DNA from: Polytrichum commune
Lineage: Eukaryota; Streptophyta; Polytrichopsida; Polytrichales; Polytrichaceae
Assembly (NCBI GenBank): GCA_950295325.1
Contig: OX485807.1
Span: 13,359,001 to 13,423,000, forward strand
DNA length: 64,000 bases
Reading direction: 5' to 3'
Below the pieces are notes generated by a model that did not search any database, was not told where the DNA came from, and saw only the letters and a program-made list of their open reading frames with translations. The position numbers and the translations under genes were made by a program. Positions 11,665 through 24,475 of the stretch are shown piece after piece (positions within the stretch are counted from its first letter, which is position 1; every line of letters begins with the position of its first letter).

Positions 11665-14600
11665 CAAGACTCAATGGTTGCATTGGTGAACTCAAGCTCA
11701 ATGACAAAGGAGTCAATGCGATTTCCATTTAGCAATGTAAAATAGTATGACCTTGAGTAGTGGGTTATTCACTGGGAGGTCACTTGCAAAAATCTTAGAA
11801 ACAACGTGTGATAAAAAAATAGGGTCTAATATATTCATTGTGGGTAAATTTTGAAAAAAAAACATACATATAATATAGGGGGTTTTAAAATAATGATTTT
11901 TTTACAAGTAAAATACCATCACATATAATGGCCTCTTTTATCTAGTCAATACATGTAAAATAACGTGGGATAGCAGGTCTAGAGTAGGGTCTGTGCTTGT
12001 GGATGAAAAAGAAGGTAATTTTCTATTGAAAATGCTTGAATGGATGACTTCGCACGCCAACTTTAACCAACGATGCCAATGTGAAGTTAATGGTCTCTAC
12101 CCACGTGCTAGGAGGGAAAATTTTAGTGCTTTGTTTGACTTTATTTCATAGTCACAAACCTTAGGTTTATTATTTTGATTTCGTTCATGTGAGTTTTAGC
12201 ATTGTGGTTGAACTTCACAATTCATGATTGTAAGAAGTGAAATGTCCTTCATGAAAAAAAATGTCACTTACAAAATCAAAGAAAAATGGAGTGTATGAAA
12301 TAAAATGCGGTTTAAGAAAAAAAATGGACAACAATTGGGCTTTGAGAAAAAAATTTAAGGTAAAGTCAAAAAAATTGGTTACTTGGGGTATAAGAAAAAA
12401 ATGCAATATAAATAAAATAGGGTAATTTTTATATGATTCCCCCAAAAAATTATAATGACTGATAGGGTGTATTAAAATACAAGCATTTACCTTTATATTG
12501 AAAAATACCATACCTTATAATCTTTTCAGCAAGGTAAATAGCCCCCTCCCCCCCCCCCCGATAAATAGGTCATGAGCGCACGTGTATGCATTAATTAAAG
12601 AGGGAGTAACCTCCCCACGGGGTTATTTGAGCTTCATTTTGGGCACAGAATCAACTCTTTATGCTACAATTTATTGATTAATGTTTCTAATAAATGTATA
12701 ATTTTTTGAACATTTTCCATTTGATTGGAGGTTGCCATGGTGAATGAGTACAAGAGCATGAAGGGTGAATGAGGTGGAGTGGAATGACAATATTCCACTT
12801 TGTATGTCTTACGTGGAAAAATGGAGAATCCTACTATGGACTAAGACATTGTAACCGTTGTTTTAGGGGAACCCACATATTCATTACGTCTACTACCCTT
12901 GTTCATTACCAAGAGGGTATAACCATCATTAAAAGTGTGGTATACATGTATTTTTAGCACAATATTGTCATGTTCTATTGTCATGGTCTGTGACAATATT
13001 GTATTTACCAAATTCTATTGAAATCTATGTTTTTGTTTTTTTGGTCTGTATGGGAATCTCATGAGAGAGCTAGTACCATTGGGGGTTGTGGCGTCGACAT
13101 CCTTGCCAACATTCTTGTCAACTTGGCCACATGAGGGTAATCTTTGCATGTTTACTAGATCTCAGTTGAAAACAAGGGACAATGACGCTTTATTGCAATG
13201 TCCTTGGATCTTGGATTGTCCTCTCTTTCTACCTACCAAAGGAAGTTGGAGAGGTCTAGAGCAAGGCTTTCACAAACACAAGATGATACATATGTCTTCG
13301 ATGGTGATACTCAAGTAATATTTGCGCCATCCTAGGTAGTTGGTAAGCGTAAACGTGAGCGAAAACAAGTTTGGTCTCCTACTTAGGAGGCTAACTCATC
13401 AATGTCATTGGAGATTGTAAAACAAACTCCAATTTCTTCAACTCAAGCAACTCTTGTCCCGAACATCCTTACACCATCATTTACTACTTTTAGCAAGTTG
13501 CACAACAAACAAAATGTTGTTGGAAAGTGAATTGGTTCTTCCTATGCTATCATTTTTGCCACATGTAGCATAGGGAAAAATATCAATATTGTTGATCATG
13601 GAGAATGGCGTTGATACAAATCCAGTCTTGCTTGAGACTTTGTATTTCATAAAAGGACAAGCTTCTTGTGTTTAATATTCATTCCTTCATTTAATCGTTA
13701 TATATATTTTTTTATTTACCGGTACATTATTTTCTTGTTTGAAGGAGTCTACAAGTGGCTCTAAGTTTTATATCATTGTTTTCAACCTTCTAAAAGGCCT
13801 CCTAATACCCAATGTTTCCTCCCCACTAGATTTCATTCATGATTCAATCAAATACGACTCGACCAACATTGAAAGCTTTGTTTGAGTACACGTCAGCCTA
13901 CCTCGTTGATAATGCATGCATGCTTATTATGATCCTTGAACTTAAGGTTGTTTGAGGAGATGTAATGACTTACACTGCTACTTATGAATTCACAATTGCA
14001 AAGGACTAGGGGGGCATCAATGACCCGCCCTTGTATTCAAACATGGATGGATCTCACATGATAAGTTTTTGAATTTTTATATATATATATGCATTTCAAC
14101 ATTAGTTTGGTTTGTGTTGTTATTTGTGTCCTTTCATTGACAGTGATATTGTCCTCCAGACTTGTTGTTTTTGCATCATTATGTTTGTGCATAATAAGAC
14201 ATCTTCAGTGCAATTCAACTTTCAAAAATCTAGTGGTGCATTGACCTTGAATATCGAGGGCATTGGAATATTTTATAGCCTAACTAAAGCATGTACTCAA
14301 CTTATGAATGGAGCAGTCCCTTGGAGAAGTGGTAGGGAGAAAGACTCATTGTCAATGCAAGTGCCTATTGAGCATTAACTAAACCCCGGAGGAGTGGTTC
14401 TAGATGCTTATGCATCCACGGGTGCTGGATTTTCCCATTCACATATCAATCCTTAGAATGCAATTTGTCTGTTTTTATATTCAACTATTTATAATTGTTA
14501 TTAAAAATTCCAAGTGCATCCACTTATGCTTACAAATGAAATGGTCATCACCTTGTAGCCTACAAGGAGTTTCTGCAATTTATGATACTATTCTTACTCC

Positions 14601-15750
14601 ATGATTGTGTGATGCACCTCTTGCTCGTCTTCCTTCTACCAATGGGGCCCATTTACACTCCCTTGTTGATGATGATGCACTAGCTTGGAAGGTGGTTAAG
14701 CGCTCTTGCATTAGTAAGTAAGTTTGTCATGTGGTGTAAGGCTACCATATATTATTTATTGCATATGCATCATTTTTTTGTTTGCTATGGCACCTAACTA
14801 TTAGATTTTGTGTGTGCAGAATGTTGATGTCCATCAAAACTCCTCCTAGGATGGTGGGGGGGTCCTACATATGCTGAAAGTGTAGCCAAGATTATGGGAA
14901 TGGCATCTACACCTAAACCTAGACAAGTATGGATATTTGACTAGCCATCCATTTGTAGATGATATAGCAATTGAGTGTAATGATATGGAGAGAGGCTTAT
15001 GAGGAGGTTGAGGGAATGGAAGAGGATATGGATAGTCATGATGCTTCAATGCATGAGTCTACTTAGAGTGACTTTAGAGCAACAACTATTTTGATTTATG
15101 TGTGGTGTTTAGGTTTTTTATTTAAAAAATAACCATGATTGGTGGACATAATTTGAAATGCGTTATTTCATCATTTGTCTCATCCCTTGAATACAACACA
15201 ATTTGTTCCCTATTGCATTGTGTGCAATCCATTTGTTGGTTTGAATTCCTTTATATAAGGGAAATTTGGGCTCATTAATTTCTATGTGCATTTCCAAAAG
15301 GTCTTGGTCATCCTTGGTTATAGGATATAAGTGCTCATACATCCATGTTGTTTTTTCCCTCTCACTACTCATATGTCACCGCTCACTACTCACTGCTCAT
15401 CGCTTACATGATAGCATTCCCCACCTAATCATATACCACGTAAATATAAGTGACAATGTTGGATTTAGGCACATATTCTGTGAACTATTGAAGAATAATA
15501 TTCAAAAAGAAAAGAAAAGAAACATCAATGTTAATTTACATTGATGCGCGATGTTTGTTCATCACTTCCTATCCATAACTGCGTGGTTTGGGTGGGGGGG
15601 GGGGGGTGGAACTTAACTCCTATTTTCATAAGTGGACCGTATGTTAGTGTTAGGGTTTTGTTACATGTGTTTAGGATGGCATTCATGTATTGAGCATATA
15701 CAATAGTCCAAATTCATAAGGTGTTGTTTTTGTCATGAGCCTATTTCGAG
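11665..15750. other. Long stretch without a recognisable gene
   Basis: AT-rich sequence with many short frames, none with family motifs. Around 13061-13318, 14112-14604 and 14870-15060 there are frames of 65-90 codons that could be decayed transposon coding sequence, but I could not assign a family. Homopolymer runs of 12 C (12548-12559) and 13 G (15594-15606) are present. Confidence 0.4.
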
Positions 15751-15758
15751 CCTTGGCT

Positions 15759-15965
15759 CCAATGAACGGGGAGAAACGATTGCCAGTTACAAAAGAACCA
15801 ATTGAGTTTGAAAAATAATTGATTAAATTTCAAGACTTCAAGAAAACTACCCATCATTGTAAAAGAAATTTATAAAGGAAACCAAAAGATCCCAACATGT
15901 AACTGGTTGGACTTAAAAAAAACACTAGGCTTTTGGGACCCCCCCCCCCCCCCGAAACTGCTTGG
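15759..15965 (+). repeat. Dispersed ~215-bp family (GGGGAGA...TCTCCCC), copy 1
   Basis: Starts CAATGAACGGGGAGAAACG and continues through the family phrases GAGTTTGA, TTCAAGACTTCAAGAAAA, CCCATCATT, AACTGGTTGGACTT. It ends in a run of 15 C (15939-15953) instead of the usual TCTCCCCGG. Six other copies occur in the window. Confidence 0.8.
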
Positions 15966-16367
15966 CTCCACTTTGGATTTTATGAATGCACTTTGATTGT
16001 TGTCCTCGAAAAGAATAGTAAGAAATTATATGTATTAAAACACCAAAATAACTTAGTGGCAAGTGGATTGTAACTTTGTTTGTTAGAGTAATGTATCATA
16101 CTTGCTACTTCTAAATAGAGCACGGTAACAATAATATGCCTTGGCATTCAAATTCAATTTCCAAGACAGTTTGGATTTTGCAATCAACGCAGGCCCGACT
16201 CTTGCCAAGAATCAAAGTTAAAAAATAGTTTTGGGAGGAGGCATATATATTATGCCTCAACAATCTTCTTCTAGCTGAAGTGTTGGGAAGGGAGATGCCA
16301 TTCATGGCAAATTTGGCTAAGTGCCATTCCACTTTAGTACAGAACTCAGGGCTTGACCACACTTGCA

Positions 16368-16570
16368 TGTTAGCTACACTAAATAGTGTGTTGTATTTAG
16401 TGTCACTCACTATTTGTAATTACGCAATCTTGTATTCTGTTTATTGTATATCTCATTTTTTGCCAACAAAGATCAAATTGCTTGTTTGGACATTATAGAA
16501 CATTGACATTTTTCACCTGGTAAGAATGTGTATGTGTTTTATTATAGCTTACTGAATTTATGTCTCGTGT
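16368..16570 (+). mobile_element. MITE family B (TTTAGTGTCAC ends), copy 1, right end degraded
   Basis: The left part (CTACACTAAATAGTG, GTATTTAGTGTCACTCACTA, then TTACGCAATCT) matches the ends of 21579-21800 and 59518-59716. The internal phrase GCTTGTTTGGACATTATAGA also matches 33100 and 53729. The right terminus is eroded next to the LINE insertion. Confidence 0.6.
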
Positions 16571-16585
16571 AGAATTGATGGGACC

Positions 16586-17592
16586 TTGGACCAGTGGCGG
16601 TGGATTGATGGAGGTCGTTTCCTTGATTACACCACTAAAGATGGTAGAGATTTTATCATTAATAGGAACCTGGGAACCACTTGTGCGGTGGACAAATGAC
16701 AGGGCTACCTCCCAGGTAATTAGAAGTTCTGTTGCTCGGAGGTCTGGGATCCGCTTCGTTCCGGAAATGAAGCCATGTTCATGTGGTCAATATGGCACAA
16801 AGTTGTTGTTGTTAATGAATGGATGGTCTTCATTGCGCCAACTTCAATCTCCAAGCAATGTGGTTTTTGCCTCCCTAACACGAGCGAGTTGGTCAAGTAT
16901 AAATTATGGGACTGCGTTCAAGCTAGGAGGGCGTGGAGATGGGCCACGTTTATTATGCATGAAGTATGTGGGGTTAGAATGGGCAATTATGATAGCTTCA
17001 ATTGGAAACAAGCATTGTTTGGGGAAAGGATTCCCATAAAATACAGCAAGAAAATTAAAATTTGGCACCTCCTTGGGGGTATTACGCTTTGGACCATTTG
17101 AATCGATGCAATGACAAAGTGTTCAATCATGAACAATGCTACGAGTCCAAGGTCAAGCATCGGATTTGGAATGAACTCATTGTTTATGCTAAAGCGGCTT
17201 GGAATCGGGTGATTAAACAAATTAAGATAAGCAACTTCTATGCGGCGGCCATGCTCCAAGGTTCTGAACAAAACTTGGGGCGCTAGGAATGTTCTTTGTA
17301 GGAGGCATAATTTACATATTGAGTGGACTTGGAAAAAGGCTACATAGTTAGGTAGTCAAGCCCTTTGTTGGGGGTTGTCTTGGTGGCTTGGGGTTGTCCT
17401 TGGCCGGTGGGGTGGGGGTGGTCCTTGGCTCGGTGGATTCACTGGGTTGTCCTTGGTGGGGGTCGGTTGTTGTTACTCTTTACGTGGCTGTGTTTCGCCT
17501 CCCCTCAGAGTGGGAGCGTTTTCTTGGTTTTTATTTCATGTTTGGCATTGGTTGTGTTGGCCTTCTATCTAAAAAAATAAAAAAAATAAAAA
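16586..17592 (+). mobile_element. 5'-truncated LINE (non-LTR) copy, with poly-A tail and TSD
   Basis: The copy begins inside the last coding region of a LINE and ends in an A-rich tail (17569-17592). A direct repeat TGATGGGACC flanks it (16576-16585 and 17593-17602). Part of this repeat, TGGGACC, is also element sequence in the sister copy, so microhomology may have helped the insertion. Its 3' untranslated part, which ends in GTTGTGTTGGCCTTCTATCT, matches the ends of the copies at 26455 and 34925 in reverse orientation. Confidence 0.85.
16590..17335 (+). pseudogene. LINE reverse-transcriptase zinc-binding (zf-RVT) region, frameshifted
   Basis: The reading shifts frame at least twice but follows the intact-looking homologue at 26775-27437: WRWIDGGRFLDYTTK, then FMWSIWHKVVVVNEW, CGFCLPNTSELVKYKLWDC with the Cys-Cys..His-Cys-type pattern, then GERIPIKYSKKIKIWHLL. 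This C-terminal zf-RVT domain of plant LINE-1 ORF2 proteins is thought to bind the element RNA. The best continuous frame is 16775-17101. It is a dead, 5'-truncated copy. Confidence 0.8.
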
Positions 17593-17602
17593 TGATGGGA
17601 CC

Positions 17603-18811
17603 CTCTTCAAAACACCTTATGATGCCAATGCTCAACAAACAACGCCAAAACCCCATCCCCCTCCCCAACTACCACAAACCTAAATGATACAAGAGCCCAA
17701 AGTTGATTGCACTTACAAGGTGATAGCACTAAGTTCCTTACTCGGCTCATGTGAAGGGGTGACCTGTTCCCTTCATTTTCTTTAATTCTTGAGATATCAG
17801 TTGTCCATGAGTATCGAACCCTGGAGCCTGTGGAGATAATAGATCACCTTACACACATTTTCACTCAACTCCCACATACATGTGTTGACAACAAGAAAAC
17901 GGTAGAACCGTGAGGCTCTGTCCTTTGCTATGAAAGACTACAATTGTAGCTAATTATTTTGTTCATGCCAATCCATGGCTATATATTCACTATACCAAAC
18001 CTTTCTTGGATTTGGTGTACCTTCTTTTCAAATACGGGTCAAGGATTGAAGCTACTCACTTATCACCCGAAAATTTTAAAATAAATAATTAAGAATTGCC
18101 GAAATAACTATAGTTAACTAGATTTCTTTCAATGCATTTTAGGGAGCACTTTTATATATATATAAAAACTATAGTTAACATCCACATTATATAAAGTGGA
18201 CCAAAAATAATAAGAACAATTTAACATCCAAGTGTGAACACAAAGTGGTTGGGAAATTTGCTCTTGAAACGAAGAAGTTGATGCATAGTCTCTGTCCTAC
18301 AGACAGAGCCAACAAATATCAAAAACCTCACACGACCATTGGTTATCAAAGGGTCCACACCCTTTTTCCAAAAGAGTCCACCTCTGACAAAATGCAACAA
18401 TGCTTGTCTCATAGCCATGCTCTGTAAACCTGCCTCAACATACGCAGTAGCGGAAGTACATTTGTTTCAATGGACAATGACCGGGATCTTGAGTTTTTGT
18501 AGACAATATTGGGTTCTTGTGATGTGTAACAATTGTACATGGCTTAAAACTCCATACATGTGGTTTTTTGTTGATCAGTATGTTGACTATGATGTTGACC
18601 AATTTTTGAGCAAGCTTGCATACCTAGTGGCACTTTGAAAATGCAATAATTTTGTTACATGAACAAGGCATATTTTAACAAAATTATTTTCATTTAATAA
18701 GGTATTTAACAAGCTTATGAAAGAAAATGCCATGTTTGACACTTAATTTAGAAATTGACATACACTGAAGCTTAACAAATACAACGCAATCCTTAACATA
18801 ACACACACTTA
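17603..18811. other. Intergenic DNA with a weak tRNA-like B box
   Basis: No coding frame is supported. At 17811-17820 the minus strand reads GGTTCGATAC, a good RNA polymerase III B-box match, but no convincing A box accompanies it. It may be a decayed SINE. Confidence 0.35.
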
Positions 18812-19806
18812 GGGCCACTTTACACTAGAGCTTGAGGACCCTTGACTAATGATATATGAATTTCGTGATTGGTTGAGAAGCCGGAGATGGTCCAATTTTA
18901 CTTTACACTAGACCATGAGGGCCTAGGGGACCAAAGAAATTTGAGTCAATAAAGATTTACATGCATCCTACATGGCACCAAGTTGATAGTGTTTCATGGT
19001 CTATTGGATATTGCGGAAAATTGAAAAAGAGAATGATGGGTCTGACACAAAATTGGGAACCATGGCAAGCCATTGAATTGCAATTGTGGGCGCAAGCACG
19101 GTCAAGTACACAACTCCATTACCCTACATAGGTGTAAGTGAAAGTGATTCAAAACTATATACTAAATTTGAAGGAAAAAATCATAAACATTTAAGAATCT
19201 CATTGATTTGCAAAGCCATGCAAATTATGTTGATGGAATGTTTTTTGAAAGAAAAGCCTTTATATTATAGAAGATGGTGCAAGTAGATATATTGAACACG
19301 TAATTGTTTTAAATTAGTTTAGAACATGATGAAAGTACATTAAATTGATGTTTTTCTACAAATTTTTATAATGCTACCCTCAAGTTTATAATGAATTTGA
19401 GGAATATGAAGAAAAATCCAACTTCAAAATATTTAACGTCATGATATTTACGTCCAAAACCATATTTAGCCTTTACCTATTGAGTAGTACTTTTAATTAT
19501 AAGTTTTGATGATCTCATCTTGATCGTTCAAAGCCGCGTATTTAGTCCGAGACCTCAGATGAATACGAAATAGTCTCAGGTTGATCCCCTTAATAGCTAT
19601 TTTATACTTGAGTACCTAACACAACAATAGAGGGCACTAAGGAAAAAAATCAATTTTAAACAACACTTTGCTACTACATTTTGATGTTTGACCAACAATT
19701 TGATGGTTTTAGTATACTTGAACATTTTTTTCATGTGTACTTGACCGTGCTTGCTCCCTTGACACCTAGAAAAGGTCACGGCCCATGGTCCATTGTAAAG
19801 CGGCCC
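18812..19806. mobile_element. Harbinger-type MITE, TSD TTA (1 kb)
   Basis: The left end GGGCCACTTTACACTAGAGC and the reverse-complemented right end GGGCCGCTTTACAATGGACC are flanked by a perfect TTA (18809-18811 and 19807-19809). Its terminal GGGCCGCTTTACA is nearly that of the coding Harbinger element at 5795-9238, so the same transposase could have moved it. No coding capacity. Confidence 0.8.
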
Positions 19807-20227
19807 TTATCACCCCCAAAGTCTCTCCCTTAATTAAGAAAACCATGAGGATTTGAGACCATCAAATCTTACATGTGGTCATTGTCTTCCTACGGACTTG
19901 GATGGTGTGATTCTTTATCACACTAAGACGATACATTCACCTTGAAACAAAAACCAACAACATGTACCACAATCATACATTCGGGGGCATCAAATCATAT
20001 AACCATGGTACATGCCTAATGTTGGGTTTTCATTCCGTGTTGGTTTTGAGTATTCAAGTGCCTATAATCTCACTATAATATTAAAAATGGCTGTAGCAAT
20101 GACTACCGTATATAACACTCAAAGTCGATCGGCCTCCAGTTCATGCACTGAATCCCCCACCAAATGCACAATCAATTTTGGACAACAAAATTGGAATCTC
20201 TAATTTGCCTTCATAATTTTCCGTTGC

Positions 20228-20229
20228 AT

Positions 20230-20266
<37 letters not shown>

Positions 20267-20274
20267 CCCCTCCC
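20228..20274. repeat. Long poly-T tract
   Basis: More than 40 consecutive T followed by a C-rich run. It could be the tail of an insertion on the minus strand (a poly-A tail), but no element body was identified beside it. Confidence 0.85.
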
Positions 20275-20689
20275 CCCTATCTAAGACTCATGAGGATACA
20301 ATGATAAAATGTGTCTACATGCAGAGTCGCTGAAGCTGGGACCCTCCCAAGCATTCAAAGGGTGCCGCTCTCCGCCTCTAACTCATAAGTTAACTTTAAT
20401 GTGAAGTCAATTCACTGCTTCAATAGTGTAATTAACAAAAATGGCAAATGACCGTTACTGGTGCACTAGATTAAGGGTTGAATGATTATCATGTGGACCC
20501 AAAATGGCTAATTGTATTAGTGATGGCCCGGCAAAGATGCGGGGATTGGCCGGACAGGTGTTGCCATCGAGTTAACTGTTTGGTGTGCATTTGTGTGTAG
20601 AGTAGGATATTTTGATGCTCAAATTAGGGAGACTCTACTATACAAGTACGGGGGAGGGGGGGGGGTGACTTGACTTGCCTCTTTGGGAA

Positions 20690-20900
20690 GATGTAACTGA
20701 TTATTTACGTGTAATAACATTATGAAACAACTTGCATTCCTCATCGCTTCCTCTACTCCATCTCTCGAAAAATATTGCACCAAATTTCGAGCCACTGTTT
20801 CTGGCTGAATCAACCTAACTTCATCGTCTTTCCGTGTATCTACCTTAGGTATTTGTGCCCAATCCAAACACACCAATAATTTGGACACTTGTACAATGAG
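20690..20900 (-). pseudogene. Possible isolated exon or gene fragment, unknown family
   Basis: On the minus strand a well-composed protein-like stretch of about 60 residues runs from 20888 to about 20700 (LVCLDWAQIPKVDTRKDDE; AETVARNL-type helix; YFSRDGVEEAMRNASCF). It is followed by a possible donor CAC|GTAAAT near 20709. Its amino-acid make-up looks more like real coding sequence than its neighbours. I do not recognise the family and no companion exons were found, so it may be a captured or decayed fragment. Confidence 0.25.
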
Positions 20901-20998
20901 TGAGGAGAATGGATTGCTAGTTGCAAATGAACGGGTTGAAGTTCAAGACTTCAAGAAAAAAAAACGGATCCTTGTAAAGGAAACTATGGAATATACTA
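20900..20998 (+). repeat. Dispersed ~215-bp family, copy 2 (truncated)
   Basis: Carries the 5' half only: GGAGAATGGATTGCTAGTTGC, then GGTTGAAGTTCAAGACTTCA. The 3' half is missing. Confidence 0.7.
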
Positions 20999-21578
20999 AA
21001 AATAAAAGAACATATATGCTATAATAAAATTGATTGCATGTTCACTTTTAGTAAGATCTATGAGGTCCAACTCAAAGGGCAAGGCATCTAATTATAGTTT
21101 GATTTCCTAACACCTAGCACAGGGGTAGTAGTAAAAAGAAGCCCCTTATAAAGTTAATTGTTGATTTATCCCAAATTAGGCTCCCTTGAATAATTGAAAG
21201 TCTTTGACCCCAATTTAGTGGTAAAATTTGGTTTTAAGTCAAGGTTTTTAACTCTTGACCAATGGATCACTCAATTTTGAAGTTTCTTTGATTTTTGGAT
21301 CCCAATGTAAACCCACCTAAGGTAGGCATGCCTAATTTGGACACTTTTCTCTTTGCATTCACTTCTCATAGGTTATGAAACACGCAATTGTTGTGAGACC
21401 CTTAGCAAATATGAAACGTGCCCGTGTGATCTTAGAAGAAGTGGAGTAATGGGGGGGGGAAAAAACTACCATTTAAGACCCAACTTCCTTACCCAAACGA
21501 ATATGTTAGACTCATCGTGTGCAACTTGAAAGAAATCTTCCAATTTGGCTCAGAAAGAGAGGATGATCCCCACATCTT

Positions 21579-21800
21579 TACAATAAATAGTGTATTTAGT
21601 GTCACTTACTATTTGGAGTCACACATTGCTATATCTTTGTCCTCTTAAAGTAATTTCTACCAAGTAAACATGTTGATGGTTTATAATGCCGAAACAACCA
21701 ATTTGACCTTTGTTGGCCAAAAACATCAAAAAAACATCAAATAGTTATATAGCATCGCGTAATTCCAAGTAGCAAGTGACACTGAATACATTTAGTGTAG
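21579..21800. mobile_element. MITE family B, copy 2 (complete, ~222 bp)
   Basis: Left end AAATAGTGTATTTAGTGTCA then CTTACTATTTGGAGTCACAC. The right end is the inverted, diverged counterpart (GTAATTCCAAGTAGCAAGTG, ACTGAATACATTTAGTGTAG). The inverted repeats are about 60 bp on each side, with a short unique centre. Confidence 0.75.
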
Positions 21801-22161
21801 ATTTCGGTGTTCAACACTTAATGGGAGAGAAGGAATGGAGGTGCCAAAACATGCCCTCTATAGGTTGTGGATGATTCAATCCAATTTAGATTCTCTTTAC
21901 TAATTCAAAGACAAAGCTATGTGAGTGAATTTCCACAACACATACTAAGGAGGAAGGCAAATTGGGGGAGGGGCAAAACTTTGATAGTTATAGTATATTA
22001 AAGTATCAAGCAATACAAATAGAAGAATCGGTGGCCCTAAATGCAAGGTTTAGTGTAGTATGTACTTCGGATACTTAAAAGGCTGAAGTAAAGTCTCTCT
22101 CTCCTACAATGAATGGCCGGATCATCACGAGGTATTTAAAAAGTGGTTGCCAGGGAAATTA

Positions 22162-22376
22162 AAGGAGAGAACGGACTCCTAGTTACACATGAACCGGTAG
22201 AGTTTGAGAAGCAACCAGTTGAAAAATTACCCATCACTTTAGACGAATCTACAGAACACACTTCAAATTGATAAAGAAAAACCGAAAGATTGCAACATGG
22301 AACTAACCGGTTGGACTTGGAAACACTTGGATTGTGACCGATTTATGCCCCCAAAAATCTCCCCCGATATATATTG
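22162..22376 (+). repeat. Dispersed ~215-bp family, copy 3 (full length)
   Basis: Runs from AGGAGAGAACGGACTCCTAG to AAATCTCCCCCG and includes CCGGTAGAGTTTGAGAAGC, ATCACTTTAGACGAATC and ACCGGTTGGACTTGGAAACA. Confidence 0.8.
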
Positions 22377-22625
22377 GTGGTTAGCACACCCCTTCCGTGT
22401 AGCTAACAACAACATTGAAACTCGAAAGGGATGTGACACTAACTAATAATACGGAACATGCGGATCTCGCACTTGGCCCATACCATTATGTGTCTAAGTA
22501 CCTAATATCTACCCCCCCCCCCCTCTCCACACTAATACCATGATGGGTCCACATCCAACATTGATGTTGATGTTGCAACCGTCCACCAACATACGTTACA
22601 TACATTAGACAAAACCATGGGTTTG

Positions 22626-23175
22626 GTGGTCCTTCTTTGAGAAAAAACTTTCTATAAAGAGAGAGAGAGAGAGAGCGAGTTCGTTCGTTGTGTGTTGGAG
22701 CCTATGTTGAAAGTTGGGTGAAACTGACAATTTGGGTGGAGAGGAATGACATGACTATTGATAACACCAGGTGGGATGTGAGAAAGGCACAAAACAACTT
22801 ATCAGGCAGAGCTTACTTGAATACGTTGGAATCGCGTGGGAGACAACACGGAACGATGCAGAGAAAGTTGTCATTTGTGACAGCGTTATTGGCAAGTATG
22901 ATGGGATATGGGAGGAAGCAAACTCCTTTGCCATAGAGATAATACTAGAGCTATGGTTTTAGGAAATACTTTGGGTCTTAGCTAAAGTCAGGTGGGAAGG
23001 GGGCATAAGCAAGGCTAGCTTAGCCCACTCAACCTAGTAGGACAAGCTAGAGAACCAATTTTTAGACACCGCTCTTTGTGTTTGGTAACATAAGCATTAA
23101 CAAAACTTGGATGACTCTATGTTAATTCTCATAAACTCAGGGTTTGGAACTAAACCCGCGGCTTCCTTTGTTTTA
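22626..23175 (+). repeat. Dispersed family H, copy 1, with an internal LINE-like fragment
   Basis: The flanks (CTTCTTTGAGAAAAAACTTT, GTTGAAAGTTGGGTGAAACT, then GGACAAGCTAGAGA and CTCATAAACTCAGGGTTTGG) match 33760-34080. Between them, 22725-22936 encodes a LINE C-terminus-like segment. A (GA)n run lies at 22661-22676. Confidence 0.6.
22725..22936 (+). pseudogene. LINE ORF2 C-terminal fragment, second lineage
   Basis: The frame reads TIWVERNDMTIDNTRWDVRK, which parallels WTIWIERNDKMFNHEHWHES in the LINE at 26429-29190 (the region just after zf-RVT). It then diverges. Only this scrap remains, and it lies within a copy of dispersed family H. Confidence 0.5.
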
Positions 23176-23312
23176 CTTTACAAATAACCCTATTGTTTAA
23201 AGGGCTAATTTTACATGACAAACCCCTTTGTGAGGTATCAAAAGCATAAGACTTATGAATGGGTCATGCCAACCCCCTTTCACTCTGAATTTGACATTGG
23301 TTACCTTAATGA

Positions 23313-23539
23313 GGAAGAGAGAGGGAATTATCGTATATGAGCATACCTCTCATCCATCCAACATCAATACTTGACCTCGGAAGTTGTCGATTAATCTCAA
23401 ATGATCTCAAGTAAACGCATTATGGGTCTTTAAATCTATTTTGGTGTCAAATCAACCTCTAGACTACATACTATTTCAGGGCTTTCTATGTTGGATGAAT
23501 GAGAGGTACGCTCGTATACAATAACTTCCTCTCTCCCCG
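23313..23539. mobile_element. MITE family D, copy 1 (~227 bp)
   Basis: The left end AGAGAGAGGGAATTATCGTA then GAGCATACCTCTCATCCATC is mirrored at the right end by TTGGATGAATGAGAGGTACG, CTCGTATACAATAACTTCCT. The inverted repeats are about 55 bp with several mismatches. A second copy is at 61051-61304. Confidence 0.75.
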
Positions 23540-24475
23540 AAAGATGAAACCCGGGACTTCAAGCCAATTGAAGGTTCAAACTTGATGTTCCAACAACATT
23601 ACTTGAGCTTCCAAGCAACATTACTTGGGCATGAATATGTCCTCCTAATATTATGGTCTTGAGAAATGTTATGAGCAACACGACAGTAAGATTTGTTAAA
23701 GGAGCTTACATGACGGAGGATCCCTTTATGAAGTATCAAAAGTAGCAAACCAATAAAAATTATTCCACCATTCTACCCTCGAGTCTAAATTTGACATTGG
23801 TAACCTATGTTTCATGGTCTATCATGTTTTGTGTCAAGCCCACCTCGAAGAAATGAATCTAAAGGGCATCTCTAATACCACTATCACATCTCCAGCAATT
23901 CTCATTCCAAAATAGCAGTGAAGGAGTTTGTGAAGTACTACATGGACAAGCCTCCAAAACTATGGTGTACCAACCAAATACCAATTGTTGCTCTATATGT
24001 AATATTGTAATCCCAAAATGTGTAAGACAATATTGCATAAATGTTATTATGAAAATTAATCACCAAGAAGAGTTTAATATTAAGCATGGCGCGTATTGAC
24101 GATATCACTTTCCAACATTGAAAGAGGTTTGACCATGGTAGAGGAACCACTATGTGGTTACAACAAAATAGGATCCCCTCTTCTTTTTGGTGCCTCTAAA
24201 TTTGAACTAATGTGGTGGTGGCTATTATGCCTTTGCTCTCTCCAAAGTAGTGTTGGAGGGAGACATGATCACAACAATTGAGATGATCTTACACAAAATC
24301 GAAAACCATAACATATTAAAATCCCACAACCCTTTATTTATCGTGAATCCTTATGTGGAAGGGCCCACACAAAAAACCATTGATTATGAAGTAGCATTCA
24401 ACAAACACTACTAGGACTGTGGGGATTATGAAAATCATAGATTGGACTAACACTTGTAAATGGGGTTGTGTCTTA

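Noticed and set aside
16560-17039. 159-codon plus-strand frame as a gene
   Set aside because: It is an off-frame reading of the LINE zf-RVT region; the motifs FMWSIWH and CGFCLPNT are in another frame.
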